From positions 248,001 through 312,000 of the forward strand of contig NZ_JAOCQD020000002.1 of NCBI RefSeq assembly GCF_025290835.2: a stretch of 64,000 bases of DNA, read 5' to 3'. The DNA comes from Aquabacterium sp. OR-4. GTDB taxonomy: Bacteria; Pseudomonadota; Gammaproteobacteria; Burkholderiales; Burkholderiaceae_C. The position numbers and the translations under genes were made by a program. Every line of letters starts with the position of its first letter. Positions within the stretch are counted from its first letter, which is position 1. Shown here piece after piece: positions 61,401-64,000 of the stretch. Under the pieces are notes generated by a model. It had not been told where the DNA came from, ran no database searches, and saw only the letters and a list, made by a program, of their open reading frames with translations.

Positions 61401-62132
61401 GCGGCCGACGAACTCGCCCGCATCCACGCCGGCATAGGGCGGACGCACCACGCGGCCGTGCAGCATGCCGGGGCGGCGCACGTCGTGCACATACACGGCC
61501 TCGCCGCTCACCTTGGCCGGCAGGTCCACGCGCGGCGCGCTCTGACCGACCAGGCGGTAGTCGGCCACGGCCTTGGTAGGCGTGGCGGCATCGAGCATCA
61601 GCTCGGTGTGCTGGCCGGCCACCAGTTCGGCATAGGCCAGCGTGCGGCCATCGGACGCATGCACCGCGCCGGCCTCGGTGCGCAGCGTGGCCGCATCACA
61701 GGCCCAGCGGCGCGCGGCCTCGGCCAGCAGCCAGCACCGGGCCTGGGCCGCGGCCAGGCGCAGGGGCTGGGCGTGGATCTGGATCGAGCTGCTGGCAATC
61801 GTCGGGCCCTGGTTGGGCGCTCGGCCGGTGTCGCCCAGCAGCATGCGGGTGCGCTCGAAGGGCTGATCCAGCTCTTCGGCGGCAATCTGCGCCAGCGCGG
61901 TGGCCAGGCCGGTGCCCAGGTCCACATGGCCGGCCAGGCCCAGAGCGAAGCCGTCGTCACACAACGCCAGCAGCACTTCGGCACCTTCGGCCGGGTTGCC
62001 CGGCACCATGGCCGGCTGGCCCCTGGCCGGCGGTGGCGGTGCGGGCGGATCGCGCAGCACCAGCAGCACGCCGGGCGCGGCGCGGAAATCGGCGCGGCTG
62101 CGCCAAAGTTCAGCGCGGGGCGTGTCGCTCAT
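58413..62132 (-). CDS. nicB: NicB-like molybdenum hydroxylase large subunit with three c-type hemes
   Basis: A 1239-residue fusion. The first 750 residues are a xanthine-dehydrogenase-family molybdopterin subunit (GHVDLGTGLATALAQIAAEE, VRRPGMLHGRVVRPPYAGVD, GTQNPHVLRADLARLTGL, PLGVGESASVPGTAAIANAI). Near residues 785-810 a hydrophobic helix (WWAMAGALAAGGLGLLAGLT) leads to a cytochrome part with three CxxCH sites: CVACH at 844, CGACH at 990 and CGACH at 1128. This is the layout of NicB, the nicotinate dehydrogenase subunit that passes electrons from substrate to the respiratory chain. Relatives also oxidise isoquinoline or aldehydes, so nicotinate is inferred from the nicotinamidase next door. 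The ATG overlaps the NicA-like stop (ATGA). Confidence 0.85.
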   Translation of the reverse strand: MSDTPRAELWRSRADFRAAPGVLLVLRDPPAPPPPARGQPAMVPGNPAEGAEVLLALCDDGFALGLAGHVDLGTGLATALAQIAAEELDQPFERTRMLLGDTGRAPNQGPTIASSSIQIHAQPLRLAAAQARCWLLAEAARRWACDAATLRTEAGAVHASDGRTLAYAELVAGQHTELMLDAATPTKAVADYRLVGQSAPRVDLPAKVSGEAVYVHDVRRPGMLHGRVVRPPYAGVDAGEFVGRSLRGVDEASIAHIPGIVKLVVIGDFIGIVAQREEQADAAMRALRIEWAPFTPQPDLSDLAAAISANPATARVVSSKGDVDAALAGAAQRLDRSYVWPYQLHASIGPSCAVAEWATDVNGQASATVWAGTQNPHVLRADLARLTGLVDTAIDVVRLEASGCYGRNGADDVAADALLLARAVAAPVRVQLTREQEHAWEPKGAAQLMQVRGGLDAQGAPLAYDFATSYPSNGAPTLALLLTCAVPAVSQAFEMGDRTSVPPYGYPAQRITVNDMAPILRASWLRGVSALPNSFAHESYIDELAHAAGADPVAYRLQHLGDERAAELLRATAAKAGWVPHTQPQGQAAEGAQGEWLQGQGVAYARYVHSKFPGYGAAWAAWVADVAVHRDTGEVHVKRVVVGQDQGLMVNPKGIEQQVHGNVLQTTSRALKERVAIDPATQLPESREWGSYPILSFREVPVVEVLLMPRPGEPPLGVGESASVPGTAAIANAIFDATGVRLRQPPFTPEVLRAAMHPLPAPGASAAATPPVAEVQPAHQVADPQRRARPWWAMAGALAAGGLGLLAGLTGWKPAIAPVQASAAGLYAPEVIERGRQLAAIGNCVACHTAEGGVPNAGGRAMHTPFGTVFTTNLTPDAETGLGTWSFSAFQRAMREGLSRDGRHLYPAFPYTAFSQTTDDDLQALYAYLMVQPAVHQPVPETRLAFPYNVRPLMAGWNALHLQAGPVAAQPNRSAQWNRGAYLVNGLGHCGACHTPRNAQGAELSRTAYLAGARVDGWEAPPLGALANGPVPWTEDALTHYLRRGHHARHGIAGGPMAEVVQALAQVSEADVRAMAHYLVSLQPAPTGMPAVAIEAQAQALAQATVQAAAARQPQLLGPAQRLFDSACGACHHDGDGPQLLGLNQPLALNATLHSARPDNLIRTVIEGLQRPAFVEIGHMPAFGDALNDRQIAELAGWMRQRFAPGRPAWAELPAAVARVRAEVRADIERRAAAAGAAR

Positions 62133-62602
62133 CCACGCTCCGCCATCGCCTGCGCGGCGGCCTGCACCGCCGCCAGGATCTCGAGGTGCGTGCCGCAGCG
62201 GCACAGGTTGTGCGACAGCGCCGCCCTCGCCTGCGCCTCGGTGGGCCGCGGCGTGCGGCGCAGAAGCGCCACGGTGCTCATCACCATGCCGTTCAGGCAG
62301 TAGCCGCATTGCGCGGCCTGGGTGCTCACGAAGGCCTGCTGCACCGGGTGCAGCGCGTCACGCCGGCCCAGGCCTTCCAGCGTGGTGACTTCGCGCCCGC
62401 CCACGCCTTCCACCGGCATGGCGCAGCTGCGTGCGGCCACGCCATCCACCAGCACGGTGCAGGCACCGCACTGGCCCAGGCCACAGCCGTACTTGGGGCC
62501 GTTCAGGCCCAGGTCGTTGCGCAGCACGGTGAGCAAGGACGTGCCGGCGGTGGCCTGCACCGCGCAGTCGCGCCCGTTCACATGCAGCAGGCGCTGGCTC
62601 AT
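62129..62602 (-). CDS. nicA: NicA-like 2Fe-2S subunit of molybdenum hydroxylase
   Basis: A 157-residue ferredoxin-type subunit with two [2Fe-2S] sites: C40, C45, C48 and C60 (YGCGLGQCGACTV...SC) and C99, C102, C134, C136 (CGYCLNGMVMS...CRCGTH). Length and Cys pattern match NicA. The ATG at 62602 overlaps the stop of the binding-protein gene (ATGA), and its stop overlaps the large-subunit ATG. There is no FAD subunit, as expected when a cytochrome-fused large subunit accepts the electrons. Confidence 0.88.
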   Translation of the reverse strand: MSQRLLHVNGRDCAVQATAGTSLLTVLRNDLGLNGPKYGCGLGQCGACTVLVDGVAARSCAMPVEGVGGREVTTLEGLGRRDALHPVQQAFVSTQAAQCGYCLNGMVMSTVALLRRTPRPTEAQARAALSHNLCRCGTHLEILAAVQAAAQAMAERG

Positions 62603-63783
62603 CGGCGCAACTGTCCCGCAGCATCCACGATGCTCAGTTCCACATGGCGCCAACCCAGCCGGGCGCTGCGGCTGTAGTTGACGAAGACCCCGCCCAGGTT
62701 CAACTCGCCCAGACCCAACAGCGCTTGCGCCAGACGCTCGCGGCTGGGGTTGGCACCGGCGCGCTGCAGGCCCGCCAGCGCGATCCTGGCAGCGGCAAAG
62801 CCTTCGATGGACGCGAAGGACAGCGGCTCGGCGGGATGGGCGGACTTCATCGCGCGCTGGTACTCGAGCACCAGAGGCAAGGCCCCGCTGAACGGAAAGG
62901 GCACGGCCTGCGCGATGACGATGCCACGGGCCTTCGCGGCACCGATGGCCTTGACCAGCGGCTCGGCGATCACCACCGACATCGTCAGCAGCGACAGGCC
63001 GCTGCCTGCGGTCTCGCGCAGGGCCTTGGCCAATTCGCTGGCATAGCGGCCGGCGCAGACCATCAGCACCGCATCGGGTTTGCTGGCCAGGGCCTGGGCG
63101 GCGGCAGCGGCCATGTTGGCCTCGATCCGGTCGGGCGCACCATCGACCATGACCACGCTGACCTGCATGCCGGCCTCCTGCGCGGCGGCCTGGGCCACGC
63201 GGGCCATGGCCGGGCCAAAGGCGATGCTGTAGGCCACCACGGCCACACGCTGCTGGTTCATGGTGCGCGCATGCTGGATCAGCGCGCGCACCTCGTCGGC
63301 ATAGCCGGCGCGGAACGGGAAAACGTTCTCGGCGTCGATCACCGCCTTGTCGCCCTGCAGCGGCGCGATCATCGCGATGCGCTGGCGGCCGAACACCTCG
63401 TCCTTGGCCAGTGCGGTCAGGCCCCCGGTGTTGACGAAGCCGATGAAGCCCAGCACGCGCGGGTCGGGCAGAAGCTGCTTGTTGACGATCTCGACCATGC
63501 GGCCCGGGTTCAGATCATCGTCATGGTTGACGACACTGACCGGCCGGCCGTTGACGCCGCCGCGCGCATTGACCTGGGCGAACAGCGCATTCATGCCCAG
63601 CAGCATGCCGCGCGAGTTGTTGGCAGCCGAGGCATTGGTGGTTGACGCCACCTGGGCCAGCACGATGGGCTCGCCAGCAGCATGCCCCACAGGCGGCACG
63701 GCCAGCGCGGCGCTGCCCGCGCCGCCCAGGCTCAGCAGCCGCAGCACATCGCGCCGGCGCGCCGTCATGGTCGAGCGACTCAC
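62599..63783 (-). CDS. Tat-exported branched-chain-type ABC substrate-binding protein
   Basis: A 394-residue periplasmic binding protein of the LivK type (ABC transporter family 4). The N-terminus has a twin-arginine signal RRRDVLRLLSLGGAGSAALA and a cut near HAAG. The body follows the family pattern (GMNALFAQVNARGGVNGRPV, VLGFIGFVNTGGLTALAKDE, VAVVAYSIAFGPAMARVAQA). The GTG start at 63783 overlaps the nicotinamidase stop (GTGA); ATG 63768 is the alternative. No permease or ATPase genes are visible, so it may serve a transporter outside the window or another role. The ligand is likely to be nicotinamide, nicotinate or a related ring, by context only. Confidence 0.87.
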   Translation of the reverse strand: MSRSTMTARRRDVLRLLSLGGAGSAALAVPPVGHAAGEPIVLAQVASTTNASAANNSRGMLLGMNALFAQVNARGGVNGRPVSVVNHDDDLNPGRMVEIVNKQLLPDPRVLGFIGFVNTGGLTALAKDEVFGRQRIAMIAPLQGDKAVIDAENVFPFRAGYADEVRALIQHARTMNQQRVAVVAYSIAFGPAMARVAQAAAQEAGMQVSVVMVDGAPDRIEANMAAAAAQALASKPDAVLMVCAGRYASELAKALRETAGSGLSLLTMSVVIAEPLVKAIGAAKARGIVIAQAVPFPFSGALPLVLEYQRAMKSAHPAEPLSFASIEGFAAARIALAGLQRAGANPSRERLAQALLGLGELNLGGVFVNYSRSARLGWRHVELSIVDAAGQLRR

Positions 63784-64000
63784 GCCAGGGCGATGTCGCT
63801 GCTCTGGATGCGCTTGACGCCCTTGGCCGTCATCTGCTTCCAGGCGGCCGCCAGCGAGCCGTTCAGGTCGATGCCGCGGCAGGCGTCTTCCACCACAAAC
63901 ACCTCGAAGCCGGCCTTGCGCGCATCCATCGCCGTCCAGGCCACGCAGAAATCGGTGGCCAGGCCGGTGATGTAGAGCTTCTTGATGCCGCGCGCCTTCA
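63780..64000 (-). CDS. pncA: Nicotinamidase/isochorismatase-family protein (N-terminus outside the window)
   Basis: The last 73 codons of a cysteine hydrolase. The visible part reads KKLYITGLATDFCVAWTAMD then ARKAGFEVFVVEDACRGIDL and NGSLAAAWKQMTAKGVKRIQ. The Cys of ATDFCV is the catalytic nucleophile of nicotinamidases, and the GIDLNGSLAAAW segment is typical of PncA. PncA converts nicotinamide to nicotinate, the substrate of the NicAB-like enzyme downstream. Its stop overlaps the binding-protein start (GTGA), so all four genes are coupled. The Asp and Lys of the catalytic triad lie outside the window. Confidence 0.85.
   Translation of the reverse strand, partial: KARGIKKLYITGLATDFCVAWTAMDARKAGFEVFVVEDACRGIDLNGSLAAAWKQMTAKGVKRIQSSDIALA

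Noticed and set aside
58077..62303. Long plus-strand frame opposite the NicB-like gene
   Set aside because: It has the same antisense composition, no start signals and no domain; the opposite strand encodes conserved Mo-hydroxylase and cytochrome motifs.

Overview
The window looks like a chromosome segment of a GC-rich betaproteobacterium of the order Burkholderiales, most like the Rubrivivax/Leptothrix/Aquincola/Ideonella group. The reasons are the very high GC and GC-ending codons, the flgBCDEFGHIJKL | flgAMN layout, a PEP-CTERM sorted protein, an HPr-rel-A cassette, a Bug-type binding protein and single-gene c-di-GMP modules. No rRNA, tRNA, CRISPR array, transposase or phage gene was seen. 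Almost all DNA is coding, and most operons are joined by ATGA/GTGA stop-start overlaps.

Left part (1-15.3 kb): a YVTN propeller protein and a PEP-CTERM protein, then a four-gene coupled operon on the minus strand: a two-TM small protein, a 1000-aa solute-symporter/histidine-kinase fusion (CrbS-like), a CheY-type regulator and an 809-aa membrane pseudokinase fused to a DEDDh exonuclease. Divergent from it are the DUF485 protein and ActP acetate permease, closed by four tandem terminator hairpins. Next come a Fur-box-controlled feoAB-DUF6587 operon and a minus-strand pair, cNMP/CBS/DUF294 nucleotidyltransferase plus a small exonuclease with a damaged active site. Kinase, exonuclease, DUF294 and ActP together resemble the acetate switch.

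Signalling block (15.3-28.7 kb): a diguanylate cyclase, a REC-PAS-GGDEF-EAL protein with an Hpt protein, a membrane histidine kinase, a non-coding stretch holding a repeat element, an eight-PAS HisKA_2 kinase with an ANTAR regulator, and an HDOD protein joined to the flagellar operon. Flagellar block (28.7-41.5 kb): rod, hook and hook-filament junction genes flgB to flgL on the minus strand, flgA, flgM and flgN on the plus strand, a good sigma-28 promoter before flgM and an intrinsic terminator between flgF and flgG.

Right part (41.6-64 kb): Hsp33 and gamma carbonic anhydrase, a DUF455 ferritin-like protein, the HPr-rel-A cassette (nucleotidyltransferase, HprK-like kinase, PqqD-like protein, Tat-signal protein), a FecR/OmpA-lipoprotein/CHASE2-adenylate-cyclase operon, xerD with a Bug binding protein, an AEC transporter, a wHTH regulator, a Thr-rich lipoprotein and an outer-membrane-barrel-like protein. 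Last is a coupled minus-strand operon that reads as nicotinamide/nicotinate catabolism: nicotinamidase (cut by the window edge), Tat-exported binding protein, NicA-like and NicB-like dehydrogenase subunits, and a DMT transporter.

The best candidates for something poorly described are the signalling-to-nuclease operon next to actP (with its companion pseudo-exonuclease and DUF294 protein) and the HPr-rel-A cassette with its Tat-signal partner.
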